This document shows positions 24,844 to 33,586 of a DNA stretch of 64,000 nucleotides, piece after piece; positions within the stretch are counted from its first letter, which is position 1, and the number at the start of each line of letters is the position of its first letter. A model generated the notes under the pieces. That model was not told the DNA's origin and made no database searches. It worked only from the letters and a program-made list of their open reading frames with translations. The stretch lies in NCBI RefSeq assembly GCF_928382285.1, contig NZ_CAKMSS010000004.1, positions 1 to 64,000 of the forward strand, given 5' to 3'. Made by a program: the position numbers and the translations under genes. The stretch comes from Rothia nasimurium (GTDB lineage Bacteria > Actinomycetota > Actinomycetes > Actinomycetales > Micrococcaceae).

Positions 24844-25854
24844 TTAGTTCTCCTTAGCGTCGGTTGAAGTCTGGGTCCAGGGGGCTGCAGGGCCACTTGC
24901 AGGGCCTGCGAGCGCCGGGGCGGCGCCGTCCTGGCCGGTGGAGGGGGTGAACTCGGCTGAGTGGTATTCGACCTCGTCGCGGGTCATGTTCATGTAGACC
25001 TGTTCAAGGGTGGACTTTTGGGGGGTCAGCTCGTGGAGCAGGACGTCAGTGCGGGTAGCCAGCTGGGCCAGGGCGCGGGCGTCAGCCTGCTCAACCATGA
25101 GGCCGTCGGTGTCGACGGGGGTGAAGCTGTAGCCTGCCCCGGTGAGGGTCGCTGCGAAGGCGTCGCGGGCGTCGGTGCGGACCAGGACCTTATTGGAGTC
25201 GCCGATGGCGAGGAACTCTTCCATGGAGCAGTTAGCCAGGACCCGGCCGCGTCCGATGACGATGAGGTCGTCGGCGGTTTGGGCCATTTCGCTCATGAGG
25301 TGGGAGGAGATGAGGACGGCGCGGCCCTCTGAGGCCAGGTGGCGGGCCAGGTTGCGGACCCAGATGACGCCTTCGGGGTCGAGGCCGTTGACGGGTTCGT
25401 CCAGGATGATGTTTTGGGGGTCGCCGAGCAGGGCGGCGGCGATACCCATGCGCTGGCCCATGCCGAGGGAGAAGCCCTTGACTTTTTTCTTGGAGACGGC
25501 GGCCAGGCCGATCATCTCGATGACCTCATCGACGCGTTTCTTGGGGATTCCGTGGGTGAGGGCCAGGGAGCGCAGGTGGGCTACTCCGGAGCGTCCGGGG
25601 TGCATGGCCTTGGCGTCGAGCAGGGCACCGACGGAGGTCAGGGGGCTTTTGAGGGAGCGGTAGGGTTGGCCGTCGACGAGGGCCTTGCCTGAGGTGGGGT
25701 TTTCGAGTCCCACGAGCATTCGCATGGTGGTGGACTTGCCTGCCCCGTTGGGGCCGAGGAAGCCGGTGACTTTGCCGTTGGGCACGGTAAAACTGATGTT
25801 GTTGACGGCGGTTTTAGGGCCGTATTTTTTGGTGAGGTTTTTGACCTCGAGCAT
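24844..25854 (-). CDS. ABC transporter ATP-binding protein
   Basis: 336 residues. Walker A GPNGAGKST near residue 37, signature SLGMGQRMGIA near 140 (one residue off the canonical LSGGQ), Walker B NIILDEPVNGLDP near 160 and the switch His in VLISSHLMSE near 190. The C-terminal third is an acidic, Pro/Ala-rich extension. It energises the adjacent ABC-2 permease. CcmA-like ATPases of this type usually export drugs, peptides or lipids. Confidence 0.92.
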   Translation of the reverse strand: MLEVKNLTKKYGPKTAVNNISFTVPNGKVTGFLGPNGAGKSTTMRMLVGLENPTSGKALVDGQPYRSLKSPLTSVGALLDAKAMHPGRSGVAHLRSLALTHGIPKKRVDEVIEMIGLAAVSKKKVKGFSLGMGQRMGIAAALLGDPQNIILDEPVNGLDPEGVIWVRNLARHLASEGRAVLISSHLMSEMAQTADDLIVIGRGRVLANCSMEEFLAIGDSNKVLVRTDARDAFAATLTGAGYSFTPVDTDGLMVEQADARALAQLATRTDVLLHELTPQKSTLEQVYMNMTRDEVEYHSAEFTPSTGQDGAAPALAGPASGPAAPWTQTSTDAKEN

Positions 25855-25973
25855 GGGTCTCCCCTTGGTATGTGTGACTGTTTCACTTTTAACACTAGGG
25901 GGTCAGACTGAAGAAAACATCAGTCTACGGGATGAGTTCTTCATACACCTTAGGAATGAAGCAGATATATGGA

Positions 25974-26552
25974 CTACCGCAGGATCTCTACCAGTTCGTC
26001 TATCAGGGCTCGTGTTTCAGACCAGTAGCCCTCACTGAGCCGCTGGCTCACGGCAGACTGACTTATCCCAAGTTTTTCAGCTATCTGCTTCTGAGATAAC
26101 CCCTGACGAGCCATTTCTCCTGCCTGCTGGCGGGTTTCTTGCCGGTCTATTTCAAGACGGGCGAGCAGGCTCAGGGCTCTATCAACCAGCTGAGCTGACG
26201 CTACAGACCCAGCGAAGCAGCAGCGTCCTTTTGCTTTTTTAGCCCGCTCAACCGCCCTACGGGCGTACTCAAAAGCGGGCCCGGCCCCTGCCCGAGTTTC
26301 TGCAGGTAGCGGGACGTTTACCGGGCCCTCCCCTATACCCACGTACCAGTGACCGGTACGCACCAGAGCAAGAGCGGTTACAAGCGCAGCAGCTGGGTCG
26401 TCGAACACCGCTTGGGCTTCGTCGCCTGCGGTGCGCTGGAATGGACGGACTGGGGCGCCGCTACCCTCTAGCCCATCGACAAGGGTAAAGAGGTCGGGGA
26501 TTCGATCCTTATCACCGGATGAGCCCACCTGGTCAACAGTCAGAACAAACAT
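25974..26552 (-). CDS. SatD-like protein with C-terminal HTH
   Basis: 192 residues. Residues 1-125 match the SatD-type pattern (an acidic start MFVLTVDQVG, TAGDEAQAVFDDPAAAL near 45, GIGEGPV near 80 and AFEYARRAVERAKK near 95). The C-terminus is an HTH (LSQKQIAEKLGISQSAVSQRL, about 148-170). The SatD role is unclear; the fold looks like a degenerate nucleotidyl-cyclase module. ATG start. A 44-bp inverted repeat lies 4 bases upstream, so autoregulation by the HTH is likely. It follows cca on the same strand. Confidence 0.6.
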   Translation of the reverse strand: MFVLTVDQVGSSGDKDRIPDLFTLVDGLEGSGAPVRPFQRTAGDEAQAVFDDPAAALVTALALVRTGHWYVGIGEGPVNVPLPAETRAGAGPAFEYARRAVERAKKAKGRCCFAGSVASAQLVDRALSLLARLEIDRQETRQQAGEMARQGLSQKQIAEKLGISQSAVSQRLSEGYWSETRALIDELVEILR

Positions 26553-26556
26553 AAAA

Positions 26557-26600
26557 TAAGCATATAACCTTATATATTCATATATAAGGTTATATACTTA
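26557..26600. promoter_or_regulatory. 44-bp inverted repeat, likely operator of the SatD-like gene
   Basis: TAAGCATATAACCTTATATA and its near-perfect complement (one mismatch) flank TTCA. Each arm is itself a pseudo-palindrome (TATATAA-GG-TTATATA). It is extremely A/T-rich, ends 4 bases from the ATG of the HTH gene and lies between it and the cca stop. Confidence 0.7.
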
Positions 26601-26617
26601 TCTCCAAGTTTCTGGCC

Positions 26618-28024
26618 TTACTTTTTACTCCACTCCAGCAGGCGGGCCGTTGCTTCTTCCTTGCCCAGGGCACCTTCGTCCAAGCGCAGGTTGAGCAGGA
26701 ACTTGTAGGCCTGCCCCACCTGCGGGCCAGGCTTGATACCCAGAATCGCCATGATTTCTTCACCGTCCAAATCGGGGCGAATGGCGTCCAGCTCCTCCTG
26801 CTCGGCCAGCTCTGCGATGCGACGCTCCAGGTCGTCGTAGGCGGACGCGATGCGGTTGGCCTTGCGCTTGTTGCGGGTGGTGACGTCCGCACGGGTCAGC
26901 CGATGCAGGCGCTCCAGCAGGTCCCCTGCGTCGCGCACGTAGCGGCGCACCGCAGAGTCCGACCAGCCGGCGTCCCCGTAACCGTAGAAGCGCATGTGGA
27001 GCTCTACCAGGCGGGCAACAGCCTTGATGGTGTCGTTATCAAAGCGCAGCTCGCGCATGCGCTTCTTGGTGAGCTTAGCCCCCACCACGTCGTGGTGCAG
27101 GAAGCTCACAGCCCCGTTGCTCTCAAACTTGCGGGTGGCGGGCTTGCCAATATCGTGCATGAGGGCGGCAAAGCGCAGGATGAAGTCGGGGCCGGGCACA
27201 GCGCCGTCCGCACCGGTTTCGAGGGCGGCAGCCTGTTCCATGACGGTCAGAGAGTGCTGGTAGACGTCCTTGTGGCGGTGGTGCTCGTCGACCTCCAGCT
27301 TGAGCGCCGGGATTTCGGGCAGAACAAAGGACGCCAGCCCCGACTCCACGAGCAGGTCAACACCGCGGCGGGGGGCGGTACCGCAGATGAGCTTGACCAG
27401 CTCATCTCGCACGCGCTCAGCCGAAATAATCTGAATACGGTCGGCCATATCAACCATGGCCTCAAAAACCTCGGGGGCCAGGTCAATATCCAGGCGGGAG
27501 GCGAAGCGGGCGGCGCGCATCATGCGCAGCGGGTCGTCAGAAAAGGACGCCTGCGGGGTACCGGGGGTGCGAATAATGCCCTTCTGCAGGTCCTCCTGAC
27601 CCCCAAAGGGGTCAACCAGTTCAAGGGAGGGCAGGCGCAGGGCCATAGAGTTGATGGTGAAGTCGCGGCGGAAGAGGTCTTCCTTCAAGTCTGTACCGAA
27701 GGCAACAACCGGCTTGCGGGAATCAGGGTCGTACTTTTCAGCACGGTAGGTGGTGATTTCAACCATCTCGTTGCCCTTGCGGATGCCGATGGTTCCGTAC
27801 TCCTTGCCGATCTCCCAGGTAGCGTCAGCCCAGCCGTCCACCACAGCCAGGGTTTCATCGGGAGTGGCATTGGTAGTGAAGTCCAAATCTACCGAAGTTT
27901 CCCCCAAAAACAGGTCACGGACGGGCCCGCCCACCAGGGCCAGCTCGAAGCCAGCGCGGGCAAACAACTCGCCCGCCTCAAGTGCTACCGGGTGAATGAG
28001 GGAGGTATCAAAAACATGCGCCAT
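26618..28024 (-). CDS. cca: CCA tRNA nucleotidyltransferase (class II)
   Basis: 468 residues. The nucleotidyltransferase head has the pattern FELALVGGPVRDLFLG with the catalytic DLDFTTNA near residue 47, then the RRDFTINSMAL motif near 120 and RMMRAARFASRLDI near 170. The C-terminal part carries an HD-type motif (LMHDIGKP near 290). It repairs and matures tRNA 3' ends. The gene lies alone on its strand with the SatD-like gene downstream and faces the NUDIX gene across a 92-base gap. Confidence 0.93.
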   Translation of the reverse strand: MAHVFDTSLIHPVALEAGELFARAGFELALVGGPVRDLFLGETSVDLDFTTNATPDETLAVVDGWADATWEIGKEYGTIGIRKGNEMVEITTYRAEKYDPDSRKPVVAFGTDLKEDLFRRDFTINSMALRLPSLELVDPFGGQEDLQKGIIRTPGTPQASFSDDPLRMMRAARFASRLDIDLAPEVFEAMVDMADRIQIISAERVRDELVKLICGTAPRRGVDLLVESGLASFVLPEIPALKLEVDEHHRHKDVYQHSLTVMEQAAALETGADGAVPGPDFILRFAALMHDIGKPATRKFESNGAVSFLHHDVVGAKLTKKRMRELRFDNDTIKAVARLVELHMRFYGYGDAGWSDSAVRRYVRDAGDLLERLHRLTRADVTTRNKRKANRIASAYDDLERRIAELAEQEELDAIRPDLDGEEIMAILGIKPGPQVGQAYKFLLNLRLDEGALGKEEATARLLEWSKK

Positions 28025-28104
28025 AACCCTTCAATCGTGCCAGCAAACCGCACAAGTTACCACTTACACCCTCAACTTTTAAAACATCACCCCTCTCTAT
28101 CGGT

Positions 28105-28110
28105 TAAGGT
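28105..28110 (+). promoter_or_regulatory. Putative -10 element, leaderless start of NUDIX gene
   Basis: TAAGGT lies 6 bases upstream of the ATG at 28117 with no clear ribosome binding site. Confidence 0.4.
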
Positions 28111-28116
28111 AGAGAC

Positions 28117-28620
28117 ATGACTTTTCCTATTCCCCGGGCACCAAAGAAGCGGGCTTTCACGCCCGTTGCTGCCATGCCCACGGTTGAGGAGGTCTCTGCA
28201 GGCGGCGTCATCGTCAACTTTGACGACCGCAACCTGCCCGTTGCTATCATCGCCCGCATCAACCGCGGCGGGCGTCTGGAATGGTGCCTGCCCAAGGGCC
28301 ACCCCGAGGGGGACGAGTCCAAGGCGGCAGCGGCTGCCCGTGAAATTGAAGAAGAAACCGGTATTTCTGGCGATGTGATTACTTCGCTGGGATCCATCGA
28401 CTACTGGTTCAATGTATCAGGGCACCGCGTGCACAAGACGGTTCACCATTTCTTGTTCTCTGCAACCGGTGGCGAACTAACCACCGAGAACGACCCCGAC
28501 CATGAGGCGGTTGATGTCGCCTGGGTCAACATCGATGATTTGGGGCGTAAACTCTCCTTCCCCAATGAGCGGCGCATCGCTGAGATTGCCCGTGAGTACA
28601 TCATTCACCAGCTCTCCTAG
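28117..28620 (+). CDS. NUDIX hydrolase
   Basis: 167 residues. The Nudix box runs from GHPEGDESKAAAAAREIEEETG near residue 68 (the G-x5-E-x7-REUxEExGU pattern is intact), and the preceding WCLPKGH is typical. Substrate unknown; the frequent position next to MurJ in actinobacteria suggests a role with cell-wall precursor or nucleotide pools. The MurJ gene follows at 25 bases, so they are co-transcribed. Confidence 0.9.
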   Translation: MTFPIPRAPKKRAFTPVAAMPTVEEVSAGGVIVNFDDRNLPVAIIARINRGGRLEWCLPKGHPEGDESKAAAAAREIEEETGISGDVITSLGSIDYWFNVSGHRVHKTVHHFLFSATGGELTTENDPDHEAVDVAWVNIDDLGRKLSFPNERRIAEIAREYIIHQLS

Positions 28621-28644
28621 CTGACTGAGTAGATAAGGATTCCC

Positions 28645-30327
28645 GTGGCACGTTCCGGTGCTTTATCCAGCGCAATTATGGCCGCTGGTACGCTCGTTTC
28701 GAGGGTTCTCGGCTTCGTTAAAACCTTCCTGATTACTGTTGCTCTCGGTGCTACAACCACCGTGGGCGATATTTTTGAAACCGCTAACACCCTGCCCAAT
28801 CTGATTTATGTGCTGGTGGCTGGCGGTATTTTTAATGCCGTGCTGGTGCCGCAGATTATCAAGGCAGCTAAGCACGATGACGGCGGCTCTGACTACGTCT
28901 CACGCCTGGTGACGCTGGCGGTCAGCGGTATCGCCGCGGTGACCGCCGTGGTTCTGCTCTTCTCGTGGCCCATCATTGCGGTCATGGGCAGTAAGTGGAC
29001 GCCCGAGCAGCAGCACTTCGGCTGGATTTTCGCGCTCTGGTGCCTGCCCCAGATTTTCTTCTACGGCCTCTACACGGTGCTGGGCCAGGTGCTGAACGCC
29101 CGAGGGGCCTTCGGCTGGTACATGTGGGCACCCGTCCTTAACAACGTGGTGGCTATCGCTGCCCTGGTCGTTTTCATCATGGCCTTTGGCCCCCAGGACG
29201 TCACCACCAACCCGCCCTTCCACAACCTGGAGAGCTGGACGTCCGCCCAGACCCTGGTACTTGCCGGTTCAGCAACGCTGGGCGTGGCACTACAGGCCCT
29301 GATTCTCTTTATCCCCCTGCGCAAGGTGGGCCTAAAGCTGCGCCCCAAGTTTGGCTGGCGCGGTACCGGCCTGGGTACCGCGGCCAATCTAGCTGGCTGG
29401 ACGCTAGCTACCGGCGTGGTTTCTAACCTAGCCTTCATGTACCTCACCAAGGTCGCCGCAGGTGTCGTTGGTGCCCGTGAGGGCTTCCTCGCCATGGGCG
29501 TGCAAATTCCCGGTGTGCAGGCCCTGAACTACTCATCTATGCTCTACTCCCTGCCCCACGGCGTCATTGGCCTCTCCATCGCCACAGTACTCTTCAACCG
29601 CATGTCAGCCGCCTCGCAGGACGACGACCACAGCTCGGTAGCCGCCGCGCTCTCGTCCGGTCTGCGCACCGCATCTATCGCCACCATCTTCTGCGCTGTA
29701 GCCCTCATCGTCTTCGCCGGACCTATCGGCATGATCTTCGGTGGCGGCTCCCAGCAAGCAGGTGCGGTCATCGGACAAACGATCATCGCTATGGCTCTCG
29801 GCGGACCCCTGCTCACCGTTGCCTTCATGATGGGCCGTGTCTTCTACTCCCAAGAAGATGTTAAAACCCCCTTCTATATTCAGCTCATCACAGCTATCTT
29901 CATCTGTATCTTAGGGTTCATCTCATCTCGCCTGGCCCCCCAGTACATCATCTACGGTCTGGCCCTCACCTACCCCCTGCAAAATATCCTCGCGGTCTAT
30001 CTAAGCCACCGTGTGCTCACCCGCCGTCTGGGCGACTATGGAATACGAGAACTCGTCTCAACCCACGCCCGGGTCTCTTTCGCTTCCATCGGCGCAGGTC
30101 TAGCCGGGGCCGCTGCCCTCTACCTGCTAGGTGGCTACACCTTCGACGGATTCGCGTGGGCCTCTCGCGGTAGCGCATTCATCACCGTTGTAGCAGGTGG
30201 CACTATCATGGCCATTGCCTACTACGCCATGCTTATGCTTTTCCGCGTACGAGAGATTGATACCCTCGTGAACCCGATTATGGCGAAACTCGGTATGCGC
30301 CGCCACACTGCCCGCCACAGAGGGTAA
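28645..30327 (+). CDS. murJ: Lipid II flippase MurJ (MviN family)
   Basis: 560 residues and about 14 membrane helices. The N-terminal AAGTLVSRVLGFVKTFLITVALG is the MurJ signature, and Arg residues in the core (SRVLGFVK, LPQIFFYG) fit the lipid II cavity. It flips lipid II for peptidoglycan synthesis. In Mycobacterium the homologue carries a C-terminal pseudokinase domain; here the protein ends near MRRHTARHRG and the pseudokinase-like module is a separate gene 50 bases on. Start GTG with AAGGA upstream. Confidence 0.94.
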   Translation: MARSGALSSAIMAAGTLVSRVLGFVKTFLITVALGATTTVGDIFETANTLPNLIYVLVAGGIFNAVLVPQIIKAAKHDDGGSDYVSRLVTLAVSGIAAVTAVVLLFSWPIIAVMGSKWTPEQQHFGWIFALWCLPQIFFYGLYTVLGQVLNARGAFGWYMWAPVLNNVVAIAALVVFIMAFGPQDVTTNPPFHNLESWTSAQTLVLAGSATLGVALQALILFIPLRKVGLKLRPKFGWRGTGLGTAANLAGWTLATGVVSNLAFMYLTKVAAGVVGAREGFLAMGVQIPGVQALNYSSMLYSLPHGVIGLSIATVLFNRMSAASQDDDHSSVAAALSSGLRTASIATIFCAVALIVFAGPIGMIFGGGSQQAGAVIGQTIIAMALGGPLLTVAFMMGRVFYSQEDVKTPFYIQLITAIFICILGFISSRLAPQYIIYGLALTYPLQNILAVYLSHRVLTRRLGDYGIRELVSTHARVSFASIGAGLAGAAALYLLGGYTFDGFAWASRGSAFITVVAGGTIMAIAYYAMLMLFRVREIDTLVNPIMAKLGMRRHTARHRG

Positions 30328-30376
30328 ACTCAGTAATCTAACCAATCACTCACCCATTCGCAACGGGAGGCCCCAC

Positions 30377-31639
30377 TTGACACAGCAGATTCCCCTCAAC
30401 ACCCTGCTGGGAGATCGCTACAAAGTCACCGCTCACCTGCTCGATACAGCTAGCGGCGACACCGTGCTTGAGGGCCTTGATACGGTACTTAACCGCAAGG
30501 TCTCTATCGTTCTAGCAGCCCCCGAACATACCCGTCTGTTGGTCACGAATGCCCGCAATTCCAGTTCTCTGTCCCGTTCCGCGGTGCAGGTGCTCGACCT
30601 GGGCAACCACAGCGAGCGCACCTACCTGGTAACCTCCCACTCCCGCCCCGATACTCTACTCGATGTACTCCTAACCGAGGGCGGCAGCAACTCCGCTGAA
30701 GAATTCGGTGAGGAAATCTTTGGTGATACCGGTTCCATGACCGCCCCCAATACCTATGTGGTGGCTAAAGAAAAGCCCACTGACCAGGGCCAGGACGCCG
30801 GGCCGGCAGCAGGTGCCGCAGCAGCAGCGGGTGCGACCTCCATCTCCGCTACCCGCACCCTCTCCACCGTAGAGGAAGAACCCGCCGACGAGTTCGAAGA
30901 ATACGACGCCGAAGAAGAAGGCTACTATGAAGGCGACGAGCCGACCGAACGCAACGGTGGGATGTGGGTTGTCGGTATTGCAGCTGCCTTGCTGCTCGTT
31001 ATCGGCGCCGGCGCTGTCTTTGCCAGCCTCGGCGGTATGGTGGACTCCGACGCTTCTAAGGACGTTCTGGAAGCCAATGGCACCGCCGTAGCCACCGCAT
31101 CAGCCAGCGCCTCGGCAAGCGCCTCAGCGAGCGCGTCCGCCTCAGCAACCCCCAGCAAAACTGCCCTGCCCACCCCAAAAATTGAGGGAACCTTCACCCG
31201 CACAGTTCCCGCCTCTCCCACCCTCATGGCAGAAAATGACTCTCTCCTGAGCAATCTAACCGATGGTAATGCCTCTACAACCTGGGTCTCTCTCGGTTTC
31301 GGTTCTGCTAATTTCGGTGGGCTCGTCGATTCTTTCTACCTCTCCGCCAAGCTCGACGAAGCAACCACCGTCAACAGCATCACCATCAACCAGGTATCAG
31401 GTGTAGGCGGCGCTTTCACCGTCTACGCCAACGACTCAGCCTCAATTGACGGAGCCACCGAAATCGGATCCGGTAGCTTCGCAGCTACCGGCGACACCAC
31501 CGTCCAGCTCAACAAGGACGCCCAGGACGGCAAGACCGAATACATCATCGTCCAGTTCACCAGCGCACCGCAGCTAAGCCAGCCCATCGTATCGGGCTAC
31601 GTCTACGGCCTGCGACTGGCAGAAATTTCCGTCAAGTAA
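30377..31639 (+). CDS. Pseudokinase-like N-lobe, TM and discoidin-like extracellular domain
   Basis: 420 residues. Positions 5-100 resemble a PknB-type kinase N-lobe (LLGDRYKVTAHLLDTASGDTVLEG), but no VAIK lysine, catalytic loop or DFG is present, so it cannot be an active kinase. An acidic linker precedes one helix (about 196-217, GGMWVVGIAAALLLVIGAGAV). Outside the cell is a Ser-Ala repeat (about 240-258) and a beta-rich C-terminal part (about 280-420) like the F5/8-type-C domain fused to mycobacterial MurJ. TTG start with GGGAGG upstream. It probably regulates MurJ. Confidence 0.72.
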   Translation: MTQQIPLNTLLGDRYKVTAHLLDTASGDTVLEGLDTVLNRKVSIVLAAPEHTRLLVTNARNSSSLSRSAVQVLDLGNHSERTYLVTSHSRPDTLLDVLLTEGGSNSAEEFGEEIFGDTGSMTAPNTYVVAKEKPTDQGQDAGPAAGAAAAAGATSISATRTLSTVEEEPADEFEEYDAEEEGYYEGDEPTERNGGMWVVGIAAALLLVIGAGAVFASLGGMVDSDASKDVLEANGTAVATASASASASASASASASATPSKTALPTPKIEGTFTRTVPASPTLMAENDSLLSNLTDGNASTTWVSLGFGSANFGGLVDSFYLSAKLDEATTVNSITINQVSGVGGAFTVYANDSASIDGATEIGSGSFAATGDTTVQLNKDAQDGKTEYIIVQFTSAPQLSQPIVSGYVYGLRLAEISVK

Positions 31640-31653
31640 CAGCACATCTACCG

Positions 31654-31692
31654 CCGGCGGGTGGGTTGGGAATAAACCCCACCCACCCGCCG
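31654..31692 (+). terminator. Hairpin after the pseudokinase-like gene
   Basis: CGGCGGGTGGGT and its complement form a strong stem 14 bases after the stop. There is no T-run on the plus strand, so it may be a partial terminator before trxB. Confidence 0.45.
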
Positions 31693-31733
31693 TTCCATAC
31701 CCATAGCGCACCAAACCAACCCCAAGGAGAACA

Positions 31734-32768
31734 ATGACCGACAACGCACTCGGCGGCCTCTTCGGCGGCGCCGCTGCCGGCCTCAACCTGGCAGGCTCAG
31801 CCACCACTACCGCCCCCGACACCACTGCCCAGAACGACGACCAGACCGTTCACAACGTCATCATTGTTGGCTCAGGCCCCTCCGGCTACACTGCCGCCAT
31901 TTACACCGCCCGCGCCAACCTCAAGCCCGTCCTCTTTGCCTCATCGATCTCCCCCGGTGGCGACCTGATGACCACCACCGAGGTTGAGAACTTCCCCGGC
32001 TTTATCAACGGTATTCAGGGCCCCGAGCTGATGACCAACATCGGCGCCCAGGCAGAGCGTTTCGGCGCAGATATTCGTTATGAGGATGTCGCCGAGGTTG
32101 AGCTCGAGGGTGACGTTAAGAAGGTTATTCTGACCGATGGGTCAGTTCACCTGGCGAAGACCGTCATTATTTCCACCGGTTCTGAGTACCGCAAGCTGGG
32201 TGTGGACGGCGAATCCCGTCTCTCCGGCCACGGCGTCTCCTGGTGCGCTACCTGTGACGGTTTCTTCTTCAAGGAGAAGGCACTGGCTGTTATCGGCGGC
32301 GGCGACTCCGCCCTCGAAGAAGCCCTGTTCCTGACCGCTTTTGCGTCTAAGGTCTACCTGGTCCACCGCCGCGATTCCTTCCGCGCCTCAGAAATCATGG
32401 CCCAGCGCGCCCTGGCTCACGAGAAGATTGAGGTTATCTGGGATTCGGTTGTCAAGACCATTGACGGCAATGAGAAGGTCTCTGGCCTAACCCTGTCGAA
32501 TGTGAAGACCGGCGAAGAAACCACCCTGGATGTTGAGGGGGTCTTCGTTGCTATCGGCTCAGACCCCCGTACCTCCCTAGTGCAGGGCCAGCTTGAGCTG
32601 ACCGAGGCCGGCACCATCGCCGTAGAGGGCCGCTCTTCACGCACCTCTATTCCCGGTGTCTTTGCCGCGGGCGACGTCATCGACCCCACCTACCGCCAGG
32701 CCATTACCGCAGCCGGTTCAGGCTGCGTTGCGGCCCTGGATGCCCAGCACTATCTTGAGGCCCTCTAA
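31734..32768 (+). CDS. trxB: Thioredoxin reductase
   Basis: 344 residues. A roughly 35-residue low-complexity N-terminal extension precedes the FAD motif NVIIVGSGPSGYTAAIYTARA. The redox pair is CATCDG near residue 170 (CxxC), the NADPH motif is VIGGGDSALEEALFLT, and the C-terminal FAD contact FAAGDVIDPTYRQAITAAGSGC is intact. It reduces TrxA with NADPH. The ATG follows AAGGAGA. Gene order trxB-trxA is an operon. The N-terminal extension is longer than in most homologues. Confidence 0.95.
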   Translation: MTDNALGGLFGGAAAGLNLAGSATTTAPDTTAQNDDQTVHNVIIVGSGPSGYTAAIYTARANLKPVLFASSISPGGDLMTTTEVENFPGFINGIQGPELMTNIGAQAERFGADIRYEDVAEVELEGDVKKVILTDGSVHLAKTVIISTGSEYRKLGVDGESRLSGHGVSWCATCDGFFFKEKALAVIGGGDSALEEALFLTAFASKVYLVHRRDSFRASEIMAQRALAHEKIEVIWDSVVKTIDGNEKVSGLTLSNVKTGEETTLDVEGVFVAIGSDPRTSLVQGQLELTEAGTIAVEGRSSRTSIPGVFAAGDVIDPTYRQAITAAGSGCVAALDAQHYLEAL

Positions 32769-32803
32769 GCCTCCCCTAGCCCCTCTACGAAAGGTTATTT
32801 ATC

Positions 32804-33124
32804 ATGGCACAGCAGGTTACTGACGCTACTTTTGCTGACGAGGTTCTGAAGTCAGACAAGCCCGTCATCGTCGATTTCTGGGCTGAATGGTGCGGCCCCT
32901 GCCGCATGGTCGGCCCCATCATCGACCAGCTCGGTGAAGAGTACGGCGATAAGGTCAAGGTGCTCAAGCTCGATGTTGAGAACAACCCCGCCACCGCAAT
33001 GAAGTACGGCATCACTTCTATCCCCGCCATCTACGTCTTCAAGGACGGCGAGGTTGCCAAGCAGACCGTCGGCGCTAAGCCCAAGGCTGCCCTGGAGCAG
33101 GAGTTTGCGGAGTTCCTCAAGTAG
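32804..33124 (+). CDS. trxA: Thioredoxin
   Basis: 106 residues with the active site WAEWCGPCRMVGP near residue 30 and the conserved cis-Pro region SIPAIYVFKDGEV near 72. It reduces protein disulfides and is itself reduced by TrxB, encoded 35 bases upstream. The ATG has GAAAGG upstream. Length is standard. A terminator follows at 33152-33184. Confidence 0.97.
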   Translation: MAQQVTDATFADEVLKSDKPVIVDFWAEWCGPCRMVGPIIDQLGEEYGDKVKVLKLDVENNPATAMKYGITSIPAIYVFKDGEVAKQTVGAKPKAALEQEFAEFLK

Positions 33125-33151
33125 GCTTTGCTGCTTCCCTAGACACCCCTG

Positions 33152-33184
33152 ACAAGCCCCTCAGCTTCCTGTTGAGGGGCTTGT
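33152..33184 (+). terminator. Terminator of trxBA
   Basis: A 12-bp stem (ACAAGCCCCTCA/TGAGGGGCTTGT) is followed by TTG at the end of the trxB-trxA unit. Confidence 0.7.
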
Positions 33185-33229
33185 TTGTAGCCAGAGAAGG
33201 CTGCCAGAGACACCAGAAGAGGGCCGGGA

Positions 33230-33245
33230 TGTTTCACGTGAAACT
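33230..33245. promoter_or_regulatory. parS: parS-like ParB site 3
   Basis: TGTTTCACGTGAAACT keeps the perfect 14-bp core, with only the last base off the 16-mer consensus. It overlaps the tail of the broken gene at 33234-33499. Confidence 0.75.
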
Positions 33246-33499
33246 CAGCAGCTTGACCGCTGTTTCCATCAAAATAGAACTGAAGTCGCATTGCGGAGCA
33301 AAAGTAGGCAAAGATTTACTCCTCGTCATTACCCCAATGTATGCGGCGCGGAGGGGAGCTTCTGGGGTAATTCCCCACCGCTCATAGCGAGCTAACCATT
33401 GGGCTACTTCAGGACGAGTTTGAGGCAGGTTTTCTGGCAGGGTGGGGTAGACTGTTTGGCTACTTCACGGATGAGTTCAGGTATATCCGCATGTCCCAC
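33234..33499 (-). pseudogene. Frameshifted small gene remnant, family unknown
   Basis: On the minus strand a GTG at 33499 opens a frame reading VGHADIPELIREVAKQS, while a second, +1 frame continues coding-like with LPENLPQTRPEVAQWLARY and WGITPEAPLRAAYIGV to a TGA inside the parS at 33234-33236. The two halves do not share a frame, so one indel (somewhere near 33440) breaks the gene. I do not recognise the family. An inverted repeat ends 2 bases upstream of the GTG, suggesting the gene was once autoregulated. Confidence 0.4.
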
Positions 33500-33501
33500 C
33501 T

Positions 33502-33555
33502 AAAATATCTGTTGCATACGTGCAACAGATGGTGCATGCACGCAACAGATATTTT
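33502..33555. promoter_or_regulatory. Nested inverted repeat with CTGTTGC sites
   Basis: AAAATATCTGTTGC (33502-33515) and GCAACAGATATTTT (33542-33555) pair perfectly. ATCTGTTGCA and TGCAACAGAT form a second palindrome around TACG. The element sits directly before the broken minus-strand gene. Confidence 0.6.
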
Positions 33556-33586
33556 GAGATATCACTTCATTCGTTTTATAAGGAAC

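Noticed and set aside
26903-28120. 405-residue plus-strand open frame
   Set aside because: It is antisense to cca throughout, with no family signal and atypical composition.
31090-31150. Ser-Ala repeat as CRISPR or satellite DNA
   Set aside because: It is a coding low-complexity repeat within the pseudokinase-like gene; no spacers.
33172-33387. 71-residue plus-strand open frame after trxA
   Set aside because: It overlaps the trxBA terminator and a parS and has no coding look; the opposite strand shows the better signal.
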